A stretch of DNA of 64,000 bases from Actinoallomurus sp050942425 (GTDB lineage: Bacteria; Actinomycetota; Actinomycetes; Streptosporangiales; Streptosporangiaceae), in NCBI RefSeq assembly GCF_050942425.1, contig NZ_CP192063.1, positions 7,998,001 to 8,062,000 of the forward strand, written 5' to 3'. Shown piece after piece: positions 56,752-64,000 of the stretch. Position numbers and translations under genes: made by a program. Numbering within the stretch: the first letter of the stretch is position 1; every line of letters starts with the position of its first letter. A model generated the notes under the pieces. That model worked only from the letters and a program-made list of their open reading frames with translations, did no database searches and was not told the origin of the DNA.

Positions 56752-57117
56752 GGGTTACGAACCTAGCGAAGCGGTGACCGTGGGTTGTTCCGAGATCACG
56801 AGGCGCATGTTTGGCGGCGTGGAAGCCGGGTACAAATGGCCTTTTCCTGATCTCCGATATCGGGCCGACCGGCCGATCCGCCCGGAGCCAGGCCCGATAT
56901 CAGGGGTCTGACCAGTGAGGACACGCGGCCTCCGAGCGGGGCCCGCAATCACACCCAGCCGAACAGGCCATCACTCCAAGTGATCACCCCATCGCGACGA
57001 AGGACGACCCGATCGGCGTCTGCTATGTGATGTACTTCACACATTTATCGGCCATCCGAGTAGTCTCACCGAACGTCAGCGTGACCGAAGTCTCCCACCA
57101 AGCGCTAGTTTGACATC
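56752..57117. other. divergent promoter region of ectA and the fusion gene
   Basis: About 366 bp with no gene seen. It holds inverted GATATC elements (56854-56901), a minus-strand TTGTAC (56832-56837) that could be an ectA -35, and an AT-rich stretch near 57025-57050 (tatgtgatgtacttcacacatttatc), probably promoter DNA. Confidence 0.5.
56854..56901. promoter_or_regulatory. paired GATATC inverted repeat upstream of ectA
   Basis: CCGATATCGG (56854-56863) is a perfect palindrome. GATATCGGGCC (56856-56866) and its exact complement at 56891-56901 form an 11-bp inverted repeat with a 24-bp spacer. A cooperative regulator site for osmotic control of ect is plausible but unproven. Confidence 0.5.
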
Positions 57118-58710
57118 ATGCGCGTCCTCGTCACAGGTGGGTCGGGATTCGTCGGCTCGTACGCCATCCGTGCTCTGCTCGCGGCCGGTCATCAGGTACG
57201 GGCGATGGTGCGCGATCCCGGCCGGGCGGCCAAGGTCCTCGGCGCGATCGGGGTGGAGGCCGAGGCGGTGGAGATGTACCCCGGCGACATGCTCGACGAG
57301 GAAGCCGTCGCCCACGCCCTCGACGGGTGCGACGCCGTCGTGCACGCCGCCGCCGCGCTCGGCGTCACCGACGCCCGTACGGACGTCATGGAGGTCAACG
57401 TCGCCGGCACGCGGACCGTGGTCGGCGGCGCGGTCGCCCGAGACCTCGATCCGGTGATCCACGTGTCCACCATCGCGGTGTTCGTGCCGCCCGCGGGACC
57501 GGTCATCCGGTCGGACGACCCGCTGGCACGCCCACGGACGGACTACGGCCGGTCGAAGGTCGCGGCCGAACGCTACGTGCGCGGCCTGCAGGACGACGGC
57601 GCGCCCGTCACGATCTTCTACCCGGGCGGCGTGATCGGCCCCCGGCAGCCGCGTCTCGACGCGATGATGGAGGGACTGGCCGGCGCCCTCGACCTGGTCT
57701 GGCCGGTGCCGCGCGGCGGCGTGTCGCTCATCGACGTCCGCGACCTCGCGGAGGCGCTGACCCGCGCGGTCGCCCCCGGGCACGGGCCGCGGCGGTACAC
57801 CCTGGGCGGGCACTACCTGACCTGGTCGGAGCTGGCCGACCGATGCGACGCCCTCACCGGCGTGCGCTGCCGCCGGATCGCCGTCCCCTCCGGGCTCATG
57901 CTCGCGCTCGGTTCGCTGCTCGACGCCGCCAAGCGCGTACGCCCCTTCGACTACCCGCTGACCCGGGACGCCGCGGAGTTCATGGTCACGCTCGTGCCCT
58001 CCGACGACGCCCCGGCCGTCGACGCGCTCGGGCTCACCCTCCGGCCGGTGGAGGAGAGCCTGGCGGACGCCCTGCGCTGGCTCACCGCGGCCGGGCACCT
58101 CTCCCCCGCCCGGGCCGGCCGCCTGGCCACCGGCGTGGATCATGAACCCCCGGCCGGCACTTCGAGTGCCTCGGACAGAAAGGCAGGACCCGTCATGCCA
58201 CGAAGCAGGCTGCAGGCCATGGTCACCGCGCCGGTCGCGCGGATGGCCGGATCCGCGTGGTTCGCGAGGGTCGGGCCGAAGGTGGTCCCGCCACTGGACC
58301 GCGCGGTGCACCGTCTGACCGGCGGCCGCTTCCTCATGGGGCAGTACGTCGTACCGACCCTCCTTCTGACGGCCGTCGGGCACCGCAGCGGCCTGCCCCG
58401 CGAGACGCCGCTGGCCTGCCTGCCCGAAGCGGACGGCTCCTTCCTGGTGGTGGGCAGCAACTTCGGGCGTGAGAACCACCCCGCGTGGACGACCAACCTC
58501 CTGAACCAGCCCAACGGGGAGGTCAGCTACCGGGGCCGTACGGTCCCGGTCACCGCGCGGCTGCTGGAGGGCGCCGAGCGCGCCGAGGTCTGGCCACGAC
58601 TGCTCAAGACATGGCCGACGTACGACAGGTACGTCGAGCGGTCAGGGCGAGAGCTGCGGGTCTTCCGCCTCAGCCCGCGGGGCGCCGAAACCCGCGAGAC
58701 GCGGGACTGA
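57118..58710 (+). CDS. fusion of NAD-dependent epimerase and Ddn-like F420 nitroreductase
   Basis: A 530-residue protein in one uninterrupted frame. Residues 1-345 are an extended SDR: VTGGSGFVGSYAIRALLAAGHQVRAMVRDP, VVHAAAALG, IHVSTIAVF, and the DYGRSKVAAERYV Y-x-x-x-K, with YPGGVIGPRQP. Residues about 360-520 match the deazaflavin (F420)-dependent nitroreductase/DUF385 family: RFLMGQYVVPTLLLTAVGHRSGLPRETPLACLPEADGSFLVVGSNFGRENHPAWTTNLLNQPNGEVSYRGR. An ATG at the join (58195) could also start the second domain separately. The last residues (ETRETRD) come from a 22-bp tandem array that continues beyond the stop. Confidence 0.88.
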   Translation: MRVLVTGGSGFVGSYAIRALLAAGHQVRAMVRDPGRAAKVLGAIGVEAEAVEMYPGDMLDEEAVAHALDGCDAVVHAAAALGVTDARTDVMEVNVAGTRTVVGGAVARDLDPVIHVSTIAVFVPPAGPVIRSDDPLARPRTDYGRSKVAAERYVRGLQDDGAPVTIFYPGGVIGPRQPRLDAMMEGLAGALDLVWPVPRGGVSLIDVRDLAEALTRAVAPGHGPRRYTLGGHYLTWSELADRCDALTGVRCRRIAVPSGLMLALGSLLDAAKRVRPFDYPLTRDAAEFMVTLVPSDDAPAVDALGLTLRPVEESLADALRWLTAAGHLSPARAGRLATGVDHEPPAGTSSASDRKAGPVMPRSRLQAMVTAPVARMAGSAWFARVGPKVVPPLDRAVHRLTGGRFLMGQYVVPTLLLTAVGHRSGLPRETPLACLPEADGSFLVVGSNFGRENHPAWTTNLLNQPNGEVSYRGRTVPVTARLLEGAERAEVWPRLLKTWPTYDRYVERSGRELRVFRLSPRGAETRETRD

Positions 58711-58840
58711 GACCCGGGAGCCGCAGGGCTGAAATCCGCGAGACGCGGGACTGAGACCCGCTAGACGCAGGGCCGAGACCCGCGAGACGCGGGGCTGAAA
58801 CCCGGGAGCCGCGGGGCTGAGACCCGCTAGACGAACGGCG
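58687..58840. repeat. seven 22-bp tandem repeats across the fusion gene's stop
   Basis: Units GA(G/A)ACCCG-CGAGACGCGGG-(A/G)CT begin at 58687, 58709, 58731, 58753, 58775, 58797 and 58819. Each contains a small stem (CCCGC/GCGGG or similar). The first encodes the protein's C-terminus and the last merges into the terminator. Confidence 0.92.
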
Positions 58841-58871
58841 CCCCTCCGGAGGTCCGGAGGGGCGCCGTTCG
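58832..58871. terminator. bidirectional terminator between fusion gene and lon
   Basis: A perfect 19-bp stem (CGAACGGCGCCCCTCCGGA and complement) with a 2-nt loop, followed by TTCTTTC. It lies between the converging fusion gene and lon. Confidence 0.9.
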
Positions 58872-58892
58872 CGTTCTTTCGGTCCGGGTCGG

Positions 58893-61292
58893 TCAGGCGG
58901 CCACGGTGTCGCGGGTCGTGGCCGGTTCCAGCGCCAGGTTCAGGACGTCCCGGACGTCGCTGACCGGGTGGACGGTCAGCTGCTCCAGGACCTCGGCCGG
59001 CACGTCGTCCAGATCCGGCTCGTTGCGCTTCGGGATGATCACCGTGGTGATCCCCGCCCGGTGCGCGGCGAGCAGCTTCTGCTTGACCCCACCGATGGGC
59101 AGGACCCGCCCGGTCAGCGACACCTCACCGGTCATCGCCACGTCCGTGCGGACCAGCCGCCCGGACAGCAGCGAGGCGAGCGCCGTCGTCATCGTGATGC
59201 CCGCGCTGGGCCCGTCCTTGGGAACAGCCCCGGCCGGGACGTGGACGTGCACGCCGCGGTCTTTCAGGTCGCCGACGGGCAGCTCCAGCTCCGCGCCGCG
59301 CGACCGCAGGTACGACAGCGCGATCCGCGCCGACTCCTTCATGACGTCGCCCAGCTGGCCGGTCAGGGTGACGCCGGTCTCGCCGGTCTCCTTGTCGGCC
59401 AGCGACGCCTCGATGTAGAGCACGTCGCCGCCCGCTCCGGTGACCGCCAGCCCGGTCGCCACGCCCGGCACCGCCGTACGCCGCTCGGACTCGTTCAGCG
59501 ACGTCTCCGGCGTGAAGCGCGGACGGCCGAGGTAGTCGCGCAGGTCGTCGGCGCCGACCGTCACCGGCAGCGTCCGCTCCTCCAGCGCGACCTTCGCCGC
59601 GACCTTGCGCAGGACCCGGGCGATCCCCCGCTCCAGGCTCCGTACGCCCGCCTCCCGCGTGTACTCGGCGGCGAGCAGCCGCAGCGCGTCGTCACCGATC
59701 GTCACCTCGTCGGCGGTCAGGCCCGCCTTGTCGAGCTGACGCCGCAGCAGGTGGTCACGCGCGATCGCGACCTTCTCATCCTCGGTGTAGCCGTCGAGGG
59801 AGACGAGCTCCATGCGGTCCAGCAGCGGTTCGGGGATGGTCTCCAGCGCGTTCGCCGTGGCGAGGAACACCACGTCCGACAGGTCGAGCTCGACCTCCAG
59901 GTAGTGGTCCCGGAACGTGTGGTTCTGCGCCGGGTCCAGCACCTCCAGCAGCGCCGCCGTCGGGTCGCCGCGGTAGTCCGCGCCGACCTTGTCGATCTCG
60001 TCGAGCAGCACGACCGGGTTCATCGTGCCCGCCTCGCGGATCGCCCGGACGATGCGGCCGGGCAGCGCGCCGACGTACGTCCGCCGGTGACCGCGGATCT
60101 CCGCCTCGTCCCGGACGCCGCCGAGCGCGACGCGGACGAACTTCCGGTCCATCGCCCGCGCCACCGACTCGCCCAGGGACGTCTTGCCGACGCCGGGCGG
60201 GCCGACGAGCGCCAGGACCGCACCGGACCGCCGGCCGCCGATCACGCCGAGACCGCGGTCCTCGCGCCGCTTGCGCACGGCGAGGTACTCCACGATCCGC
60301 TCCTTGACGTCGTCGAGGCCCGTGTGGTCCTCGTCGAGGATCTGCCGGGCGCCCGCGATGTCGTAGGCGTCCTCGGTCCGCTCATTCCAGGGAATGTCCA
60401 GGACCGTGTCCAGCCAGGTACGGATCCAGCCGCCCTCCGGCGACTGGTCGGAGGTCCGCTCGAGCTTGTCGACCTCCTTCAGGGCCGCCTCGCGGACCTT
60501 CTCCGGCAGGTCGGCCGCCTCGACGCGGGCCCGGTAGTCCTCCTCCTCGGAGGACGGGTCGCCGTTGAGCTCGTTCAGCTCCTTGCGGATCGCGGCGAGC
60601 TGCTGGCGGAGCAGGAACTCCTTCTGCTGCTTCTCCACGCCCTCCTCGACGTCCTTGCGGATCGTCTCGGCGACGTCCAGCTCCGCGAGGTGCTCCCGGG
60701 TCCAGCCGATCGCGAGCTCGAGACGCTCGGTCACGTCGGCGGTCTCCAGGATGCGCACCTTCTGCTCGGCGCTGAGGTACGAGGCGTAGCCCGCCCGGTC
60801 GGCCATCACCGACGGGTCCTCGATCTGCTGGATCATGTCGACGACCTGCCAGGCGCCGCGCTTCTCCAGCACCCCGACGACGAGCGCCTTGTACTCCTTG
60901 GCCAGTTCCTCGGCCCGGGTGCCGAGACCGGTGTCCTCGACCTCGGTCCCCTCGACCCACAGGGCCGCGCCGGGACCGGTCGTCCCGGAACCGATGCGGA
61001 CGCGCGCGACACCACGGACGACGGCGCCGGGTCCACCGCCGGGCAGCGTGCCGATCTGCTCGACGACGCCGAGCGTGCCGACGGCCGCGTACTTGCCGTT
61101 CAGCCGGGGCACCAGCAGCACCCGCGGCTTGTCCTCCGACCGGATGCCAGGGCCCCGGGAGACGGCGGTCGCGCGCGCGGCGTCGATCGCCGCCCGCACG
61201 TCGCTCTCCGACAGGTCGAGCGGCACGACCATCGCGGGCAGTACGACCTCGTCGTCGAGCGGCAGCACCGGCAGGGTGACGATCTTGCTCAT
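58893..61292 (-). CDS. lon: ATP-dependent protease Lon
   Basis: A 799-residue Lon protease that degrades damaged and regulatory proteins in the cytoplasm. In order: N-terminal substrate-binding domain (IVTLPVLPLDDEVVLPAMVVPLDL), coiled coil, Walker A LVGPPGVGKTSLGE, Walker B VVLLDEIDKVG, and the protease domain with catalytic Ser in PKDGPSAGITMTTAL and Lys in PIGGVKQKLLAAHRAG. GGAGG five bases upstream fixes the ATG. An exact HspR box lies 13 bp upstream, so it is heat-shock controlled through HspR as in Streptomyces. Confidence 0.98.
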   Translation of the reverse strand: MSKIVTLPVLPLDDEVVLPAMVVPLDLSESDVRAAIDAARATAVSRGPGIRSEDKPRVLLVPRLNGKYAAVGTLGVVEQIGTLPGGGPGAVVRGVARVRIGSGTTGPGAALWVEGTEVEDTGLGTRAEELAKEYKALVVGVLEKRGAWQVVDMIQQIEDPSVMADRAGYASYLSAEQKVRILETADVTERLELAIGWTREHLAELDVAETIRKDVEEGVEKQQKEFLLRQQLAAIRKELNELNGDPSSEEEDYRARVEAADLPEKVREAALKEVDKLERTSDQSPEGGWIRTWLDTVLDIPWNERTEDAYDIAGARQILDEDHTGLDDVKERIVEYLAVRKRREDRGLGVIGGRRSGAVLALVGPPGVGKTSLGESVARAMDRKFVRVALGGVRDEAEIRGHRRTYVGALPGRIVRAIREAGTMNPVVLLDEIDKVGADYRGDPTAALLEVLDPAQNHTFRDHYLEVELDLSDVVFLATANALETIPEPLLDRMELVSLDGYTEDEKVAIARDHLLRRQLDKAGLTADEVTIGDDALRLLAAEYTREAGVRSLERGIARVLRKVAAKVALEERTLPVTVGADDLRDYLGRPRFTPETSLNESERRTAVPGVATGLAVTGAGGDVLYIEASLADKETGETGVTLTGQLGDVMKESARIALSYLRSRGAELELPVGDLKDRGVHVHVPAGAVPKDGPSAGITMTTALASLLSGRLVRTDVAMTGEVSLTGRVLPIGGVKQKLLAAHRAGITTVIIPKRNEPDLDDVPAEVLEQLTVHPVSDVRDVLNLALEPATTRDTVAA

Positions 61293-61305
61293 CAGTCCTC
61301 CAAAG

Positions 61306-61326
61306 CTTGAGTCACCCACACTCAAG
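61306..61326. promoter_or_regulatory. HAIR element (HspR operator)
   Basis: CTTGAGT-N7-ACTCAAG exactly, the HspR-associated inverted repeat, just upstream of lon. Confidence 0.95.
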
Positions 61327-61449
61327 AAAGAAGAGTCCCGATAAATTTCCGCAGGCCCGTTCGCTGTCAGCGATCACGCTCATCCGGGAGACGCGCGAAA
61401 GGGACGACCGGCGAGCGTGAGCGGTTGAGCCGTCCCGAAGTCTCGCGGG

Positions 61450-62580
61450 TCAGGACGCCTGCTCGGCCTCGGTCAGCATGGCGACCATGCTGTGGGGTGC
61501 GTCATCGCCGAACATGATCTTGTAGATGTCGTCGTCCGCGGCTTCGGCGGCTGCGCGCGTGAACATGGCCTGCTCGAATTCGGCGAGGGCGGCCTCTGTG
61601 TCGTCCGGGTGTGCGGCGATGGCCTGGCCGAGTTCGGCGCCGTCCAGCATGGCCAGGTTGGCGCCTTCGCCGTTCGGCGGCATGAGGTGGGCGGCGTCGC
61701 CGAGCAGGGTCACCCCCGGCACACGGTCCCAGCGGTGCCTGACGGGCAGGGTGAAGAGGCGGCGCAGGACCGGAGGGGTGTCGCTTTCGGTGATGAGGGC
61801 GGTGAGCTCGGGGGCCCAGCCGCCGAATTCCCCGACGACCCGCGCGGTCACGGTCGCGGCATCGGTGACATCGGTGTCGGCGAGCCAGTCCTGTGGCTTC
61901 AGCAGTTGTGTGTAGGTGTGCAGGGTTCCGCCGCTCTCCCGGTGGGCCAGGATGCCCTTGCCCGGTGCGAGCGCGAACAGCGATCCGGCGCCGACCGCTT
62001 CCGCGACGGCGGGATGGCGGGTGTCACCGTCGAACAGGAACGTCTCGACGACCGATACGCCGACGTACTGGGGGGTGGCGTCGGAGAGCAGCGGGCGAAC
62101 TCGTGACCACGCGCCGTCCGCACCGACGAGCAGGCTCGTGACGACGGCTGTGCCGTCGGCCAGTCTCGCCTCGTAGCGGCCCTCCTCCAGCGCGCGCACG
62201 CCGGTGACCTTGCGGCCCCATCGGACGGTGCCGTGCGGGAGTGAATCGAGCAGCAGCTGTCGCAGCGCGCCGCGCTGCACCTCGGGACGCACTCCCGTGC
62301 CGTCGTCGGGTAGGTCGAGCAGCATCGTCCCCTTCCGGTCGAGGACCCGATAGGACTCGCGGCCCTCCAGGATGAGCCCGCGGAACCCCTCGATCAGGCC
62401 GGCCGCCTCGAGTGCCGGTTGGCCGTTCCAGGGGTGGATGTCGAGCAATCCGCCCTGGCGGCGTGCGGCCGGCGAGGGCTCCGCCTCGTAGACCGTGACC
62501 GGGATGCCGTGCAGGTGCAGGACGCGGGCCAGCACAAGACCGCCGAGACCTGCTCCGATGATCGTGACAGGCGTGGTCAT
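61450..62580 (-). CDS. TetX-like FAD-dependent monooxygenase
   Basis: A 376-residue flavoprotein. VTIIGAGLGGLVLARVLHLHGIPVTVYEAEPSPAARRQGGLLDIH, PDDGTGVRPEVQRGALRQLLLDSLP…VRWGRKV, LVGADGAWSRVRPLL and GVTLLGDAAHLMPPNGEGANLAMLDGAELG closely follow the TetX family, which hydroxylates tetracyclines, though many homologues have other substrates. The ATG lies in the divergent region with two perfect operators shared with the TetR gene. Inducible detoxification of an antibiotic or related phenolic is likely; tetracycline itself is not shown. Confidence 0.93.
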   Translation of the reverse strand: MTTPVTIIGAGLGGLVLARVLHLHGIPVTVYEAEPSPAARRQGGLLDIHPWNGQPALEAAGLIEGFRGLILEGRESYRVLDRKGTMLLDLPDDGTGVRPEVQRGALRQLLLDSLPHGTVRWGRKVTGVRALEEGRYEARLADGTAVVTSLLVGADGAWSRVRPLLSDATPQYVGVSVVETFLFDGDTRHPAVAEAVGAGSLFALAPGKGILAHRESGGTLHTYTQLLKPQDWLADTDVTDAATVTARVVGEFGGWAPELTALITESDTPPVLRRLFTLPVRHRWDRVPGVTLLGDAAHLMPPNGEGANLAMLDGAELGQAIAAHPDDTEAALAEFEQAMFTRAAAEAADDDIYKIMFGDDAPHSMVAMLTEAEQAS

Positions 62581-62602
62581 GGTGTTCCTCTCACCAGCTT
62601 CA

Positions 62603-62651
62603 TTGGATCGTCGATCCAAAACGCTAGCACGACTTTGGATCGACGATCCAA
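62603..62651. promoter_or_regulatory. two perfect TetR-type operators
   Basis: TTGGATCG-T-CGATCCAA (62603-62619) and TTGGATCG-A-CGATCCAA (62635-62651), centres 32 bp apart, between divergent tetX-like and tetR genes. The layout mirrors the classical tetO1/tetO2 pair. Confidence 0.92.
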
Positions 62652-62670
62652 ACGTGCCATGATGGGACCC

Positions 62671-63336
62671 ATGGCGAAGAGGACCCCGCGGCGCACGGAT
62701 GGACTGTCCAGGGAGCTGATCGTCAAGGCCGCGACCGACCTTCTCGACACCGGCGGCGAGGCCGCGCTGACTCTGCGGGCGATCACCGGCCGCCTGAGCA
62801 CCGGCTACGGGGCGGTCTACCACCACGTGGCGAGCAAGAGCGACCTGCTCGCGGCGGCCACCGACGACATCATCGCCGGTGTGATGACCGGCGTGGTCGT
62901 CGATGCGGAGCCGCGGGAGGCTCTGCGTACCGTGGCGCTGGGCCTGTTCGACGCGATCGACGCACACCCGTGGGTCGGTGCTCAACTCTCCCGGGAGCCG
63001 TGGCGTCCCGCCCTGCTGGAGATTTACGAGTGCATCGGCAGCCTGCTCGACGCACTCGGCGTTCCCGAGCAGGCGCTCTTCGACGCCGCGGGCGCGCTCG
63101 TGAACTACGTCCTCGGTGTCGCCGGGCAGAACGCCGCGAACGCCCGGATCCTTGCCTCCAGCGAGACCGACCGGACGGCCTTCCTGTCCGCCGTCGCCGC
63201 GCAATGGGAGCAGCTCGACCCCGGCAAGTACCCGTTCGTGCACAAGGCGGCGGCGCAGCTGAGCGAACACGACGACCGCGAGCAATTCCTCTCCGGCGTC
63301 GACATCTTCCTGGCCGGTATCGCAACACTTCGGTAG
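62671..63336 (+). CDS. TetR-family repressor of the tetX-like gene
   Basis: A 221-residue TetR protein. The HTH is LIVKAATDLLDTGGEAALTLRAITGRLSTGYGAVYHHVASKSDLLAAATDD; the C-terminal domain resembles the TetR_C group. ATG codons at 62659 and 62662 lie too close to operator 2; I use the third (MAKRTPRR), though 62662 is in frame. Divergent from the tetX-like gene with twin operators between them. Confidence 0.92.
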   Translation: MAKRTPRRTDGLSRELIVKAATDLLDTGGEAALTLRAITGRLSTGYGAVYHHVASKSDLLAAATDDIIAGVMTGVVVDAEPREALRTVALGLFDAIDAHPWVGAQLSREPWRPALLEIYECIGSLLDALGVPEQALFDAAGALVNYVLGVAGQNAANARILASSETDRTAFLSAVAAQWEQLDPGKYPFVHKAAAQLSEHDDREQFLSGVDIFLAGIATLR

Positions 63337-63373
63337 GCGACCACCACCCCAGGGAAAGGGAGTCGGGGCGTCG

Positions 63374-63961
63374 TCAGCCGGGCGTCACGGCTCGTCTGAC
63401 GCTCTCGTGGAGCAGGGCGCGACGCCGATCGTGCACTTCTGGGGGCTCCTGGGCGGTCGCGGCGTAGACGTTGCTGACCGGCGACCATGCCATGGACATC
63501 GCGATGACCATGGCCATCACGTCGAACGGGTCACCCGGTCGCACGATGCCCGCGGCCTGCGCGTCGGCGATGGCGCGCAGCTTGCGGTCGTCGAGACGCT
63601 CGGCATCGTCGACGAGGTGACCGGCCGGACGTCGCTCCAGACGTGCCCACGTGGCCAGCCGGATGAGGTCGGGGCGGCGGAGGTATTCGTCGTAGAGGCG
63701 CACGGCCCAGTCCGCGAGGTCGGTGGCGTCGATCGGAACGACGTTCACGATGCGCTCCAGCGAGCCGAAGAAGATGGCGTCGAACAGCCCCTCCTTGCTG
63801 CCGAAGTAGGCGTAGAGCTGCGCCTTGTTGGTGCGTGCCGCGGCCACGATCCGCTCGATGCGCGCCCCGGCGATCCCGTGCTCGGCGAACTCCCGGGTCG
63901 CCACGTCGAGGATGCGCCCGCGGGTCGCGGCGCCACGTGCGGTGAGTTGCTGATCGGCCAT
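63374..63961 (-). CDS. TetR-family regulator
   Basis: A 195-residue regulator: RGRILDVATREFAEHGIAGARIERIVAAARTNKAQLYAYFGSKEGLFDAIF is the HTH; the remaining helices (DLIRLATWARLERRPAGHLVDDAERLDDRKLRAIADAQAAG) resemble TetR_C_33-type regulators. ATG at 63961 is preferred to one 18 bp upstream. Its target may lie beyond the right edge; the last 39 bp of the window are its promoter region. Confidence 0.9.
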   Translation of the reverse strand: MADQQLTARGAATRGRILDVATREFAEHGIAGARIERIVAAARTNKAQLYAYFGSKEGLFDAIFFGSLERIVNVVPIDATDLADWAVRLYDEYLRRPDLIRLATWARLERRPAGHLVDDAERLDDRKLRAIADAQAAGIVRPGDPFDVMAMVIAMSMAWSPVSNVYAATAQEPPEVHDRRRALLHESVRRAVTPG

Positions 63962-64000
63962 AACCGCCACCGTATCCAACAGAACAGTCGGTTTGCTTCG

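Noticed and set aside
58687..58840. CRISPR-like array
   Set aside because: Units are directly adjacent without spacers, degenerate, and partly coding.
58968..61310. Long plus-strand ORF (780 codons) opposite lon
   Set aside because: It is Arg/Gly/Val-rich antisense of a textbook lon gene, a usual effect of high GC.

Overview
The window is very GC-rich DNA with codon use, leaderless and GTG starts, and gene families typical of a filamentous actinomycete. The markers are ectABCD with an ehu-type uptake system, lon under an exact HspR box, an F420-type LLM oxidoreductase, a Ddn-like domain, a YtrA-type GntR regulator and many TetR regulators. A genus cannot be fixed from the sequence; a Streptosporangiales/Thermomonosporaceae-like soil organism is an inference. 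No rRNA, tRNA, CRISPR array, insertion sequence or integrase was seen.

Layout. 0-6.9 kb: a small catabolic operon (C-terminally cut amidohydrolase, SDR, small protein) divergent from a LysR regulator, then GNAT, VOC/ArsR and TetR/FAD-monooxygenase pairs. 6.9-11.4 kb: sbcC-sbcD and a new 51-residue ORF. 11.5-16.9 kb: a NarL-type two-component system, a divergent drug-type ABC exporter and an aldehyde dehydrogenase. 17-24.7 kb: a GntR-controlled membrane/lipoprotein operon, TetR-paired enzymes and a Gfo/Idh oxidoreductase.

24.65-37.96 kb is the most unusual part: a 13.3 kb block bounded by a perfect 26-bp direct repeat whose left copy is the 3' end of the Gfo/Idh gene. It carries a CadD-like cation transporter, an LCP cell-wall ligase, a DUF6542-like membrane protein, a DUF1003-DUF1003-RyR protein with a possible TerB-like tail, a TatA/TatB pair without TatC, a CtaG-like protein, a phosphatase-like polytopic protein, an MgtA-type P-ATPase and an ArsR repressor. 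Five copies of a 22-bp sequence sit in its promoter regions, one in front of the arsR gene. I read this as a mobile, ArsR-controlled ion/envelope stress regulon. Just outside it a TauE/SafE permease has a ykkC-class riboswitch leader.

39-44.7 kb: an oxidative catabolic cluster (SDR, P450, phosphotriesterase-type hydrolase, PhyH dioxygenase, LLM enzyme, NIPSNAP-like protein) with a shared palindrome at two promoters. 44.8-50.2 kb: a two-RCK ion channel, an unknown lipoprotein and an inositol-type dehydrogenase/TIM-barrel pair with two LacI-like operators. 50.4-56.8 kb: ehuBCDA and ectABCD in one direction, joining compatible-solute synthesis and import. 57.1-64 kb: an epimerase-Ddn fusion ending in a 22-bp tandem array, lon with its HAIR operator, and a tetX-like/tetR pair with two perfect operators, then a final TetR gene.

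A recurring oddity is short tandem duplication across stop codons or stop/start junctions (histidine kinase/regulator, sbcD/sbcC, phyH/phosphotriesterase, ectB/ectC, the fusion gene, a lipoprotein gene).
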